A stretch of DNA of 64,000 nt from an uncultured Pseudokineococcus sp. Its GTDB lineage: Bacteria; Actinomycetota; Actinomycetes; Actinomycetales; Quadrisphaeraceae. The number at the start of each line of letters is the position of its first letter. The stretch's first letter is position 1. Location of the stretch: contig NZ_CANMPM010000003.1 in NCBI RefSeq assembly GCF_947499845.1, forward strand, positions 124,001 through 188,000. The letters run 5' to 3'. Below are positions 54,489 to 61,992 of the stretch, in pieces. A program made the translations under genes and the position numbers. The notes beneath the pieces were generated by a model. That model was given only the letters and a program-made list of their open reading frames with translations, was not told where the DNA came from and did not search any database.

Positions 54489-55834
54489 GCCGGCCGGCCG
54501 CGTCGGCGCCCGCCGTCGTCGGCGCCGCGCCCGCCGACCCCGTCGTCGCCCCTCCGGCCGACCTGCGGGGCGGCGCGGGCGGCGCCCGACCCCCCTGGCT
54601 GCTGCTGGGGTCGCTGTGGGTGACGCAGTACATCGGCATCGGCTTCCTCACCGTCGGCCTGGTCGCCGTCCTGCGGGAGGCGGGGACCTCGCTCGACACC
54701 CTCGGCCTGCTCTCGCTGCTCGGGCTCGTGTGGCCGCTCAAGCTGCTGTGGGCGCCGCTGCTCGACCGCTACGGCTCCCGCCGCCTCGGGCACTACCGCT
54801 CGTGGCTGCTCGTGCTCCAGAGCGGCATGGTGCTGGCCCTGCTGGGGATGCTGCCGCTCGACGACCCCGCTGCGGCCCTGGGGCCGCTGGCGGCGCTCTC
54901 GGCGGTCTTCGTGCTGCTGTCCGCGACCCAGGACGTCGCGGCCGACGCCCTCTCGGTGCGGCTGCTGCGCCCGGCCGACCGCGGGGTCGCCGGCGGCGTG
55001 CAGGTGGCCGCCAGCTACCTCGGGACGGTGCTCGGCGGCGGCGTCTGCGTCCTCGTCTACGACCGCTGGGGCTGGCACGCCGCCGTCCTGCTGCTCGCGG
55101 CGCTCACGCTCGCGGCCCTCGTCGTCGTCGCCGCCTTCCGCGAGCCCCCGCGCCCGGAGGACGGCGGTGCCGCGGGCAGCTCCGCGGACGGGTCCGGGGG
55201 AGGCGTGCCGTGGGGCGCGGTCGTGTCGGTCTTCCGCCGGCCGGGCGTGCCGGCGTGGGCGCTCGTCGTCGTGCCCCTGCTCTACGGGGGCGTGGCCGGC
55301 GTCTGGGCGCTCACGAGCCCGGCGCTCGTCGACGCCGGCTGGTCCCTCGCCCGCATCGGCGTCGTCAGCGGCGTGGTCGTGAGCGTCCCGGCGCTCGTGG
55401 CCGGGCTCGTCTCCGGGTGGCTCGTGCGCCGGCTGGGCCGCGCGGCGGTGCTCGTCGCCGGCGGTGCCGTGCTCGTCCTGTCCACCGCCGGGCTCGCGCC
55501 GCTGCTGCTCGGCGCGGCGCCGCTCGTCGGCACGGTCTCGGCGCTGTCGGGCTTCCTCGTCGCCTACACGGCGCTCAACGTCGTCATCTACACCGTGAGC
55601 ATGGACCTGTCGCGCCCCGCCACCGGCGGCAGCGACTTCACGGCCCTGACGACCGTCGCGCTGCTCGTCTCCTTCGCGGCGGGCTCCCTCGCGCTCCTCG
55701 TCGCCGGTCTCGGCGGCTACGTCCTCTCCGCGGTCCTCTTCGCCGGCCTGGCGCTCGTCGGGGTCGGCTTGGGGCTGCGGTGGTTGCGCTCGCCGGCGGG
55801 GCGCGCCGCGGCGTCCGGCGCCCTCACGGCCTGA
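54485..55834 (+). CDS. MFS transporter, RhtX/FptX-type siderophore importer
   Basis: A 449-residue transporter with twelve helices. After a 35-residue Ala/Pro-rich leader come LLLGSLWVTQYIGIGFLTVGLVAVLREAG and PLKLLWAPLLDRYGSRRLGHYRSW, and mid-protein ATQDVAADALSV, the AmpG/RhtX/FptX pattern of single-protein siderophore (or muropeptide) import. GTGA overlap with the reductase gene makes a two-gene uptake-and-release operon. Export of the siderophore is the alternative reading. Confidence 0.82.
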   Translation: MSRPAASAPAVVGAAPADPVVAPPADLRGGAGGARPPWLLLGSLWVTQYIGIGFLTVGLVAVLREAGTSLDTLGLLSLLGLVWPLKLLWAPLLDRYGSRRLGHYRSWLLVLQSGMVLALLGMLPLDDPAAALGPLAALSAVFVLLSATQDVAADALSVRLLRPADRGVAGGVQVAASYLGTVLGGGVCVLVYDRWGWHAAVLLLAALTLAALVVVAAFREPPRPEDGGAAGSSADGSGGGVPWGAVVSVFRRPGVPAWALVVVPLLYGGVAGVWALTSPALVDAGWSLARIGVVSGVVVSVPALVAGLVSGWLVRRLGRAAVLVAGGAVLVLSTAGLAPLLLGAAPLVGTVSALSGFLVAYTALNVVIYTVSMDLSRPATGGSDFTALTTVALLVSFAAGSLALLVAGLGGYVLSAVLFAGLALVGVGLGLRWLRSPAGRAAASGALTA

Positions 55835-55871
55835 GCGCCCCGGAGCCGGACCGCGCGGCTAGCCTCCGCCC

Positions 55872-57116
55872 ATGCCGAGCCAGCCGCCTGCGCCGCACGG
55901 GGTCACGAGCGAGGTCGGGCCGCTGCGCTCGGTCGTGCTGCACCGCCCGGGCGCCGAGCTCGCGCGGCTGACCCCGCGCAACAACGACCGCCTGCTCTTC
56001 GACGCGATCCCCTGGGTGGCGCGCGCGCAGGACGAGCACGACGCCTTCGCCGAGCTGCTCCGCGGCCGGGGGGTCGAGGTGCTCGAGCTCGCCGACCTCA
56101 TCGCCGAGGCCCTCGAGGAGCCCGCCGCCCGCGAGGAGTCCGTCGCCGCCGTCCTCACCGACCCCTCGCTCGGGCAGGTCCTCGGGGCGCGGGTCGCGGA
56201 GCACCTGCACGGGCTCGCGCCGAAGGACCTCGCCGACGTGCTCGTGGCCGGCCTGCGGCTCGACGAGCTCGACCTGGCGCGCCCGGCGCGCGAGCCGGGC
56301 CTCGTGGCCGCGCTGCGGGAGGCCGGCGACTTCGTCGTCGAGCCGCTGCCCAACCTCCTCTTCACGCGCGACTCGTCGGCCTGGGTGGGGGACTCCGTCG
56401 TCGTGTCGTCGCTGGCGATGCCCGCGCGGCACCGGGAGACGTCGCTGACGCGGGTCGTCTACGCCCACCACCCGCGCTTCGCCGGCACCGAGCTGCTCTA
56501 CGAGCCCGGCCTCGAGCACGTCGAGGGCGGCGACGTCCTCGTGCTCTCCGACGGCGTCCTCGCCGTCGGAACGGGGGAGCGGACGACGCCCGCCGGCGTG
56601 GAGCGCCTGGCCGAGAGGGCGTTCCGCAGCGGACGCGCGCACACCGTCCTGGCGGTGCCCGTGGCGCAGGAGCGGGCGACGATGCACCTCGACACGGTCT
56701 GCACGATGGTCGACGTCGACCAGGTCGTCATGTACCCCTCGATCGCCCACTCGCTGACGGCGTACGCGCTCACGCCCGTCGACGCGGCCGACCCGTCGGC
56801 CGGCGTGCACGTCGGCGGGGCCAGGCCCTTCCTCGCCGCGGCCGCCGAGGCCATGGGCATCGACGAGCTCCGCGTCGTCGACACCGGCCTCGACGAGGTC
56901 ACGGCCGAGCGCGAGCAGTGGGACGACGGCAACAACACCCTCGCCCTCGCGCCCGGCGTCGTCGTCGCCTACGAGCGCAACACCCGGACCAACGCCCGCC
57001 TCGAGGCCCACGGCGTCGAGGTGCTGCCCATCAGCGGCTCCGAGCTCGGGTCGGGCCGCGGCGGTCCGCGGTGCATGAGCTGCCCCGTCTCCCGGGACCC
57101 GCTCCCCCCACGCTGA
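55872..57116 (+). CDS. arcA: Arginine deiminase
   Basis: A 414-residue enzyme hydrolysing arginine to citrulline and ammonia. Motifs are complete: [18 protein letters not shown] at the start, [30 protein letters not shown], catalytic His in [29 protein letters not shown] and the C-terminal nucleophile in [10 protein letters not shown] (C401). Length matches the family. No arcB, arcC or arcD lies next to it, so the full deiminase pathway is not clustered here. ATG at 55872. Confidence 0.95.
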   Translation: MPSQPPAPHGVTSEVGPLRSVVLHRPGAELARLTPRNNDRLLFDAIPWVARAQDEHDAFAELLRGRGVEVLELADLIAEALEEPAAREESVAAVLTDPSLGQVLGARVAEHLHGLAPKDLADVLVAGLRLDELDLARPAREPGLVAALREAGDFVVEPLPNLLFTRDSSAWVGDSVVVSSLAMPARHRETSLTRVVYAHHPRFAGTELLYEPGLEHVEGGDVLVLSDGVLAVGTGERTTPAGVERLAERAFRSGRAHTVLAVPVAQERATMHLDTVCTMVDVDQVVMYPSIAHSLTAYALTPVDAADPSAGVHVGGARPFLAAAAEAMGIDELRVVDTGLDEVTAEREQWDDGNNTLALAPGVVVAYERNTRTNARLEAHGVEVLPISGSELGSGRGGPRCMSCPVSRDPLPPR

Positions 57117-57131
57117 CCCGCGCCTCCCCTC

Positions 57132-57195
57132 GGAAGAAGGCTACGAACTCCGTCGCCGGGCGCCCCCGGCGCGGAGAAGGGCTACGAAGTCCGTC
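57132..57195. repeat. Paired intergenic repeat, 41-bp spacing
   Basis: Two direct copies of GAAGGCTACGAACTCCGTC-like sequence. The GCTACGAA cores start at 57140 and 57181, exactly 41 bp apart; one position differs (ACTCCGTC versus AGTCCGTC) and the lead-in differs (AAGAAG versus GAGAAGG). It lies after the arcA stop and before the convergent DUF5926 gene. No inverted arm was found. Confidence 0.75.
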
Positions 57196-57251
57196 CGGGA
57201 GCGCCTCGCGGGCGGATGACGAAGGCCGAGCGGCGGTGACGGCGGGCCGGG

Positions 57252-58208
57252 TCAGCGCAGGGTCACCTGGCGGGAGACGACGCCGGCGCGGGCTCGCCGC
57301 TCGTCGGCCGTCAGCGGGTCCGTCGTCGCGAGCGCCTCGTCGAGCGCGGCGCGGAAGGCGGCCGCGGGCTCCTCGACGTCGTCGGCGACGGCGTCCTCCG
57401 CGAGGTCCCACACGGGGACGACGAGGCCCTGGGCGCGGAAGGCGCCGACGTACTTGGTGCCCTCGCCCAGGCCCGCCCGACCGGCCGCGTGGAGGCGCGC
57501 GAGGGCGTCGAGCAGGGGCTCCTCGTCCTCGACCATCGCCCACCTCAGGTGCGTGCGCTCCCCGATGCGGCACCAGTAGGCGCCGTCCACGGTGCGCAGG
57601 CGCTCGGTGGGCACGACGGCCTCGTCGGCGCGCTCGAGGGAGGCGGCCACCTCGGCGTCGGCCTCGGCGCCCTCGGGCAGCCAGAAGTCGAAGCCCTCGT
57701 GCACGCGCACCTCGAAGGGCTGCGACACGTCGAGGACGTCCTGCAGGCGCGGGGTGGCGGGGGTGACCGCGGGCCGCTGCTCGAGCGGCTGCCCGGGCTC
57801 GCTCGCGACGACGGCGAGGAGCGCCGCGGCGAGGTCGCGGCTCGGGTCGCCGCTCGAGCCGGGCGCCTGCAGGCCGACGAGGCGCTCGCCGTCCGCGCGG
57901 TGCAGCCCCGGCCACGCCAGGGGGAGCACGGTCGCGACGGTGACGTCGACGCCCCCGTGCTCGGGCGTCGTCCGCACGGAGGCGGTGGCCGCCGGCACGA
58001 CCTCGCGCAGGCAGACCCAGTCGGCCTCGCCGGGCAGCCCGGCGAAGGGGCGGCGGACGATCTCGGTGGCCGCCGCACGGGCGGCGCGCCCGTGGCACAC
58101 CTTGTAGCGCTTGCCGGAGCCGCAGGGGCAGGGCTCGCGCGGGCCGACGACGGGCACGTCCTCCACGGCGGTGGCGGCGGGACGACGTGCGGGGGACCTC
58201 TTCGCCAT
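57252..58208 (-). CDS. SEC-C motif / DUF5926 protein
   Basis: A 318-residue actinobacterial protein. It opens with a SEC-C zinc motif, [15 protein letters not shown] (about residues 26-40), of the type found at the C-terminus of SecA. The remainder matches the conserved DUF5926 body ([64 protein letters not shown]). Function unknown; the zinc knuckle may bind a protein or RNA partner. It is downstream of an RsbW-like gene on the same strand, separated by tandem repeats. Confidence 0.88.
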   Translation of the reverse strand: MAKRSPARRPAATAVEDVPVVGPREPCPCGSGKRYKVCHGRAARAAATEIVRRPFAGLPGEADWVCLREVVPAATASVRTTPEHGGVDVTVATVLPLAWPGLHRADGERLVGLQAPGSSGDPSRDLAAALLAVVASEPGQPLEQRPAVTPATPRLQDVLDVSQPFEVRVHEGFDFWLPEGAEADAEVAASLERADEAVVPTERLRTVDGAYWCRIGERTHLRWAMVEDEEPLLDALARLHAAGRAGLGEGTKYVGAFRAQGLVVPVWDLAEDAVADDVEEPAAAFRAALDEALATTDPLTADERRARAGVVSRQVTLR

Positions 58209-58273
58209 GGCGCGACCCTACGCAGCCGCCTGGGCCCGCCGCGTCCCACCGCCGGGCCTACGGGCGCCGTCGG

Positions 58274-58335
58274 GGCGTCGGGCGACCGGCGGAGGCGTCA
58301 GGCGACCGGTCGGCGGCGTCAGGCGACCGGTCGGC
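58274..58335. repeat. 21-bp tandem repeat at the 3' end of RsbW-like gene
   Basis: Units GGCGTCAGGCGACCGGTCGGC at 58294-58314 and 58315-58335, with a degenerate 20-bp first copy at 58274-58293. The last unit covers the stop codon of the RsbW-like gene, so the repeat supplies its final codons. Each unit contains the palindrome GACCGGTC. Period 21 bp is two helical turns. Confidence 0.85.
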
Positions 58336-58786
58336 GACGGCGCGTCGGGCCGCCGAGCGCGGCCCACACGGTGCGCCGGCCGTCGTCCTCCTCGACGACG
58401 CCCCACTCGTGCGCCAGGGCGCGCACGATGCGCAGCCCGCGGCCGGAGGTCGCCATCGGGGCCGGCCGCTGGGGCCGGACCTCACCGGGGGACCCGCCGT
58501 CGGTCACCTCGACGTCGACGACGTCGCCGCGGACCTGCCAGCGCAGCAGCACGCGCCCGGAGTCGTCGGGGCGGGCGTGGCGCAGGGCGTTGCCGAGCAG
58601 CTCGCTGACGACCACGCTGACCTCGTGGACCAGCTCGTCGTCGACCCGTTCGGCGACGTCGGCGGTGATCGTCCGCCGCGCCACGGGCACGGCCCCGGGC
58701 CGGTGCGCCACCGCCACCGCCCGGGCGTCCCCGCGCTGGCGGGAGTCGAGCACCTCGGGTGCCGTCGCGGTCGTGGCCACCTGCAT
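58319..58786 (-). CDS. RsbW-like anti-sigma / ATP-binding (HATPase_c_2) protein
   Basis: A 155-residue protein of the GHKL ATPase fold: VSVVVSELLGNALRHARPDD (N-box), VDVEVTDGGSPGEVRP (G1) and TSGRGLRIVRALAHEWGV (G2 region). Actinobacteria carry many such proteins; they phosphorylate antagonists or bind sigma factors. ATG at 58786 has GGAGGAG upstream. It is divergent from an ECF-type sigma factor gene, which may be its partner, and is a candidate partner in the network served by the LOV phosphatase at 28-30 kb. Confidence 0.85.
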   Translation of the reverse strand: MQVATTATAPEVLDSRQRGDARAVAVAHRPGAVPVARRTITADVAERVDDELVHEVSVVVSELLGNALRHARPDDSGRVLLRWQVRGDVVDVEVTDGGSPGEVRPQRPAPMATSGRGLRIVRALAHEWGVVEEDDGRRTVWAALGGPTRRRRPVA

Positions 58787-58954
58787 CGCTCCTCCAGACG
58801 TCCTGCACGCACGGGGCAGCGCCCCGCCGGGGACCTCGGTGCTCCGGCGCACGCCCCGTCCCCCGTGGCACAGCCTGGACCCCTGTGCCCGCGCGGGTCC
58901 AGCCCCCGGGCGCTGCGGCCCTGCGCCGGTCGCCCGGCGCACCCCTCGGCGTCC

Positions 58955-59002
58955 CCCTCCGCCGACCCCTCCGCCGACCCCTCCACCGGCCCCTCCGCGG
59001 GT
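58955..59002. repeat. 12-bp tandem repeat upstream of sigma factor gene
   Basis: Four successive 12-bp units: CCCTCCGCCGAC twice, then CCCTCCACCGGC and CCCTCCGCGGGT. They lie in the 278-bp divergent gap between the RsbW-like gene and the sigma gene, about 60 bp before the sigma start, and may affect its promoter spacing or leader. I see no other clear element in this gap. Confidence 0.7.
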
Positions 59003-59064
59003 CCTCCCGGCCGTCCCCGGACGGGCCGCCCTCACACGCGGGCGACCCCGCGCGTCCTCCTCCC

Positions 59065-59577
59065 GTGAGCGCACCCCCCTTCGCCCTCCTCGTCGAGGAG
59101 CACTGGCGCGACGTCGCCCGGCTGGCGCGCGCCCTCGCCGGCCCGGTGGACGGCGACGACGTCGCCCAGCAGGCGTGGGCGCAGGCGCTGGCCGCCTACC
59201 CGCCGCCCGGGGGGCTGCGCGACCCGCGCGCCTGGCTCCTCGTCGTCACGAGCCGGTGCGCCACCGACGTGCACCGAGCGCGGGCGCGGCGTCCCGTGCC
59301 GGTCGAGGAGGTGCCGGAGGCCCCGGCGGGCGGGGACCCGGCCGACGGCGAGCTGGCCGGCGCGGACCCGGCCGTGTGGGCCGCCGTGCGGGCGCTGCCC
59401 GAGCGGCAGCGGACGGCGCTGGCCCTGCGCTACGTCGTCGACGCCGACCACGCGACCGTGGCGCGCGCCCTGGGGACGACGCCCGGCGCGACGCGGCGGC
59501 TCGTCAGCGACGCGCTCGCGGCGCTGCGCCGGGAGCTCGGGGCGGCCGGGGACGGCGACGAGGGAGACGGGCGATGA
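59065..59577 (+). CDS. ECF-type RNA polymerase sigma factor
   Basis: A 170-residue sigma-70 family protein. Region 2 is PFALLVEEHWRDVARLARALAG...DDVAQQAWAQALAAY with DPRAWLLVVTSRCATD, and region 4 is ALPERQRTALALRYVVDADHATVARALGTTPGATRRLVSDAL. There is no extra C-terminal domain. GTG at 59065 puts region 2 directly at the N-terminus. Its stop codon is inside the first of three tandem repeats, each carrying ATGA, that lead into ogt. The pairing suggests that this sigma factor controls a DNA-alkylation response. Confidence 0.88.
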   Translation: MSAPPFALLVEEHWRDVARLARALAGPVDGDDVAQQAWAQALAAYPPPGGLRDPRAWLLVVTSRCATDVHRARARRPVPVEEVPEAPAGGDPADGELAGADPAVWAAVRALPERQRTALALRYVVDADHATVARALGTTPGATRRLVSDALAALRRELGAAGDGDEGDGR

Positions 59578-59615
59578 CGAGGGAGACGGGCGATGACGAG
59601 GAGACGGGCGATGAC
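59560..59615 (+). repeat. 19-bp tandem repeat carrying triplicated ATGA start/stop motif
   Basis: Units GAGGGAGACGGGCGATGAC at 59560-59578 and 59579-59597, then an 18-bp version (GAGGAGACGGGCGATGAC) at 59598-59615. Each holds a Shine-Dalgarno-like GAGGGAG or GAGGAG and an ATGA. Unit 1 contains the sigma stop codon. ATGs are at 59574 (a different frame), 59593 and 59611 (both in the ogt frame). The repeat therefore duplicates a translation re-initiation signal. Confidence 0.85.
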
Positions 59616-59628
59616 GAGGAGGCGGGTC

Positions 59629-60273
59629 GTGGGCGAGCAGCGGGTGGCGGACGAGCGGAGCGGCGACGAGGGCGCGGCGGTGGGTCGCCTGCGCGCCGCG
59701 ACGTCGGAGGGGCTGCGCCGCCCCGTCCTGCCGACGACCGCGGGAGCCGGGGCCGACGTCGGGTTCTCCGTGCGGGAGACCGTGATCGGCCGCGTGCTGC
59801 TCGCGGACGGGCCGGGCGGCGCGCTCGTCGCGTCGACCTTCGTGCCGGACGACGCCGCCCTCGAGCGGGCTCTGCGGCGCCTGGCGGCGGGGGTGTCCCC
59901 GCGCGTCGTCGAGGCCCCGGGGCGGACGGCGCGCGCGGCCGACGAGCTGGAGGAGTACCTCGCCGGGCAGCGGCGGTCCTTCGACGTCCCGGTCGACCTC
60001 GCGCTCGCGACGCCCTTCCAGCGGTCGGTGCTCGGCCGGCTCGCCGCCGTCGGGTACGGGCGTCGGACCACCTACGGCGCGCTGGCCCGCGACCTCGGGC
60101 GCGCCAGCGCGTCGCGGGCCGTCGGGGCGGCCCTGGGCGCGAACCCGGTGTGCGTCGTCCTGCCCTGCCACCGCGTGGTCGCCGGCAGCGGGGCGCTCAC
60201 CGGCTACGCGGGCGGCCTCGACGCCAAGCGGCGGCTGCTCGAGCTGGAGGGCGCGGCCCCGGACGCCGGGTGA
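59629..60273 (+). CDS. ogt: Methylated-DNA--protein-cysteine S-methyltransferase
   Basis: A 214-residue suicide repair protein that removes O6-methylguanine lesions. The C-terminal domain is complete: TPFQRSVLGRLAAVGYGRRTTYGALARDLG, SRAVGAALGANPV and the acceptor-Cys motif VVLPCHRVVAGSG, ending YAGGLDAKRRLLELEG. GTG at 59629 was chosen because GAGGAGG lies 6 nt upstream; the in-frame ATGs at 59611 and 59593, inside the tandem repeat, are alternatives that add Arg-rich residues. It is directly downstream of an ECF sigma gene, presumably one transcript. Confidence 0.92.
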   Translation: MGEQRVADERSGDEGAAVGRLRAATSEGLRRPVLPTTAGAGADVGFSVRETVIGRVLLADGPGGALVASTFVPDDAALERALRRLAAGVSPRVVEAPGRTARAADELEEYLAGQRRSFDVPVDLALATPFQRSVLGRLAAVGYGRRTTYGALARDLGRASASRAVGAALGANPVCVVLPCHRVVAGSGALTGYAGGLDAKRRLLELEGAAPDAG

Positions 60274-60284
60274 GCGGCCGACGG

Positions 60285-60362
60285 GGAGGACGAACGCGTC
60301 CTGCGGTCGCGTCACCGCAGGTCAGCGGCCCGACGGATCGCGGGACCGGACGTTCGTCCTCC
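60285..60362. other. Nested inverted repeat after ogt
   Basis: Perfect 12-bp outer arms GGAGGACGAACG (60285-60296) and CGTTCGTCCTCC (60351-60362) enclose a second perfect hairpin CCTGCGGT (60300-60307) / ACCGCAGG (60314-60321). A cloverleaf-like RNA or a terminator for the sigma-ogt transcript is possible. The rest of the 60274-60503 gap holds nothing else I can support beyond the RBS of the next gene. Confidence 0.65.
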
Positions 60363-60503
60363 TCGGCGGACCGCCGCTCCGCGTCGCGGCCACCGTCGTC
60401 CGAGCCACGGGCCGTCCACCGGATGTTCACCCGGCCCGAGCGGCGGGGCGAGGGGCGCGTGCCTAGCGTGCGGGAGCACCCGCCGGCGGACGAGGAGACG
60501 ACC

Positions 60504-60827
60504 GTGAGCCACCACCCCCACGACGAGCAGCCCGACGAGCAGTCCGACGTCCGGCCCGACCCGGACGCGGAGCCGTCGGCCGCCGTCACCCCCGGCGCGA
60601 GCGCCGACCCGCCCCCCGAGGCGTCGGACCCGGGCGCGCGCCCCGTCGACGAGGACGCCCCCGGCATCACCCAGCACGTCGGGCAGGACGAGTCGACGCA
60701 GCGGGCGGACGACGGCGAGGACGCCTACGAGGAGGCGCGCAGCCGCGCCGAGGCGAGCGGCGCGACGAGCCTCTCGGTGACGACCCGCCGCGAGGGCGAC
60801 GAGGGGGGCGTGCCGGGGGCTCGCTGA
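60504..60827 (+). CDS. Small acidic, probably disordered protein
   Basis: A 107-residue, strongly acidic protein rich in Asp, Glu, Pro and Ala (HHPHDEQPDEQSDVRPDPD at the start, DESTQRADDGEDAYEEARSRAEASG near the end). No hydrophobic core or known motif is visible. GTG at 60504 has GAGGAGA 7 nt upstream, and GC at third positions is high, which supports coding. It is followed by a 19-bp perfect hairpin. Function unknown. Confidence 0.65.
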   Translation: MSHHPHDEQPDEQSDVRPDPDAEPSAAVTPGASADPPPEASDPGARPVDEDAPGITQHVGQDESTQRADDGEDAYEEARSRAEASGATSLSVTTRREGDEGGVPGAR

Positions 60828-60857
60828 CGCCCCCGGCAGCGCCGGCCGGCCACGACC

Positions 60858-60908
60858 GGGGACGCGCGGCCGTGCGCGGGACGGCCCCTCGCACGGCCGC
60901 GCGTCCCC
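60858..60908. terminator. Bidirectional terminator with 19-bp perfect stem
   Basis: GGGGACGCGCGGCCGTGCG (60858-60876) pairs without mismatch with 60890-60908 around a 13-nt loop. It stands between the converging acidic-protein gene and the GH172 gene and ends 6 bp before the stop of the latter, so it can serve both directions. Confidence 0.88.
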
Positions 60909-60914
60909 CGTCCG

Positions 60915-61991
60915 TCAGGGCAGGCGCTCGGCCACCGGCGGGATGCCGAAGGGCGCGTGCGGCAGCTCCTGGTACCAGTACGCCACGGACGACAGGTCGT
61001 CGCTGCGGCGGTTGGCGTGGCCGTGCTCGATGCTCACCCGGATCGAGCGGGTGAAGGGCACCGGGTCCTCGACGTGGAACCGGTAGACCGAGACCTGCCC
61101 CGCCCAGTTGGGCCCGCCCGGCAGCGTGATGCCGTGGTAGGGCGCGCTGTAGGTCTCCGACGGGCACCAGGCCGTGTTCACGTAGTCCTCGGTGCCCGTG
61201 CCGTGCAGGGACGGCGGGAAGGGCTCGTCGTCGACGAAGATCATGTCGTCGCCCTCGCCGTACCAGTTGCCCTCGTCGGTCTCGCGCAGGTTCGTGATGT
61301 TGAGCACGCACCCCACGTAGTGGCCACGACCCGACGCCTCGAGGATCGTGTAGTTGTCCGCGCCGGTGAGGTTGGTCCCGCCAAACTGGAGCTCGTCGTT
61401 GCTCAGGCCGTCCTCGGAGATCCCGGGGGTCGGGTTCACCCGGCGGAACTGCGCGTGGAAGCGGCCGAGCCCCCCCTCGAGGACGTCCAGCTCGTCGTAG
61501 TCGACGTAGTAGTAGACCCACATGTCCCGCTCCTCGCACTCGCTGAGGAGCTCGACGCGCGCGCCGTCGGAGAAGGGCATGTGGAACCAGGAGTTGAACC
61601 CCTTGCCGTCCTGCGGGCTCATCTGCAGCGGCGCCGAGACGAAGTTCGTCGTCCGGGCGTGCCCGACGCCGAAAAAATCGCCGAGCGGCACCAGCACGCT
61701 GGGGTGCTCCGCGCCGTCCCAGGTGATGCGCAGCACGAGGCGGCGCAGGTGGTCGGCGTCCGCCCCGGCGTCGAACCCGGCGGGGGCGACGGTCATCCAG
61801 ATGTGGTTGACCGATCCGGCGCCGGTGATGTCGGCGAGCGTGATGGTCTCGCCGGGGCGCACGGTCACGCGGTCGTCGTTGCCGCCGGTGCGGTCCCAGC
61901 TCGACGCGCGGCGACGCCGCGAGGTCCGGAGCCGCGGCAGGTCGCGCAGACTGCTCCCGAAGTCCCCGTAGCCTCCGTGTGCGGTCGTCAT
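60915..61991 (-). CDS. GH172 (DUF2961) glycoside hydrolase-like protein
   Basis: A 358-residue protein spanning the DUF2961 domain, now classed as glycoside hydrolase family 172. That family includes difructose anhydride-forming and D-arabinofuranosidase/arabinanase enzymes. Visible conserved parts: GSVNHIWMTVAP, LGDFFGVGHART, SWFHMPFSDGARVEL, GNWYGEGDDMIFVDDE, HGTGTEDYVNTAWCP and PYHGITLP. The Glu residues in GEGDD and GTGTED are the expected catalytic candidates. No signal peptide, so a cytoplasmic role on small oligosaccharides is likely. It starts just after the sulfatase stop, one operon. Confidence 0.88.
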   Translation of the reverse strand: MTTAHGGYGDFGSSLRDLPRLRTSRRRRASSWDRTGGNDDRVTVRPGETITLADITGAGSVNHIWMTVAPAGFDAGADADHLRRLVLRITWDGAEHPSVLVPLGDFFGVGHARTTNFVSAPLQMSPQDGKGFNSWFHMPFSDGARVELLSECEERDMWVYYYVDYDELDVLEGGLGRFHAQFRRVNPTPGISEDGLSNDELQFGGTNLTGADNYTILEASGRGHYVGCVLNITNLRETDEGNWYGEGDDMIFVDDEPFPPSLHGTGTEDYVNTAWCPSETYSAPYHGITLPGGPNWAGQVSVYRFHVEDPVPFTRSIRVSIEHGHANRRSDDLSSVAYWYQELPHAPFGIPPVAERLP

Positions 61992-61992
61992 G

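Noticed and set aside
58759-59064. N-terminal extension of the sigma factor to an upstream ATG
   Set aside because: The added 102 residues are Pro/Arg/Ser-rich and cross the 12-bp repeats and the divergent promoter; sigma region 2 starts right after the GTG at 59065.
57489-60827. Open frame of more than 1100 codons on the plus strand across several genes
   Set aside because: A high-GC shadow frame: it runs antisense to the DUF5926 and RsbW-like genes and out of frame with sigma and ogt. Only its last 108 codons (the acidic protein) have their own ribosome site.
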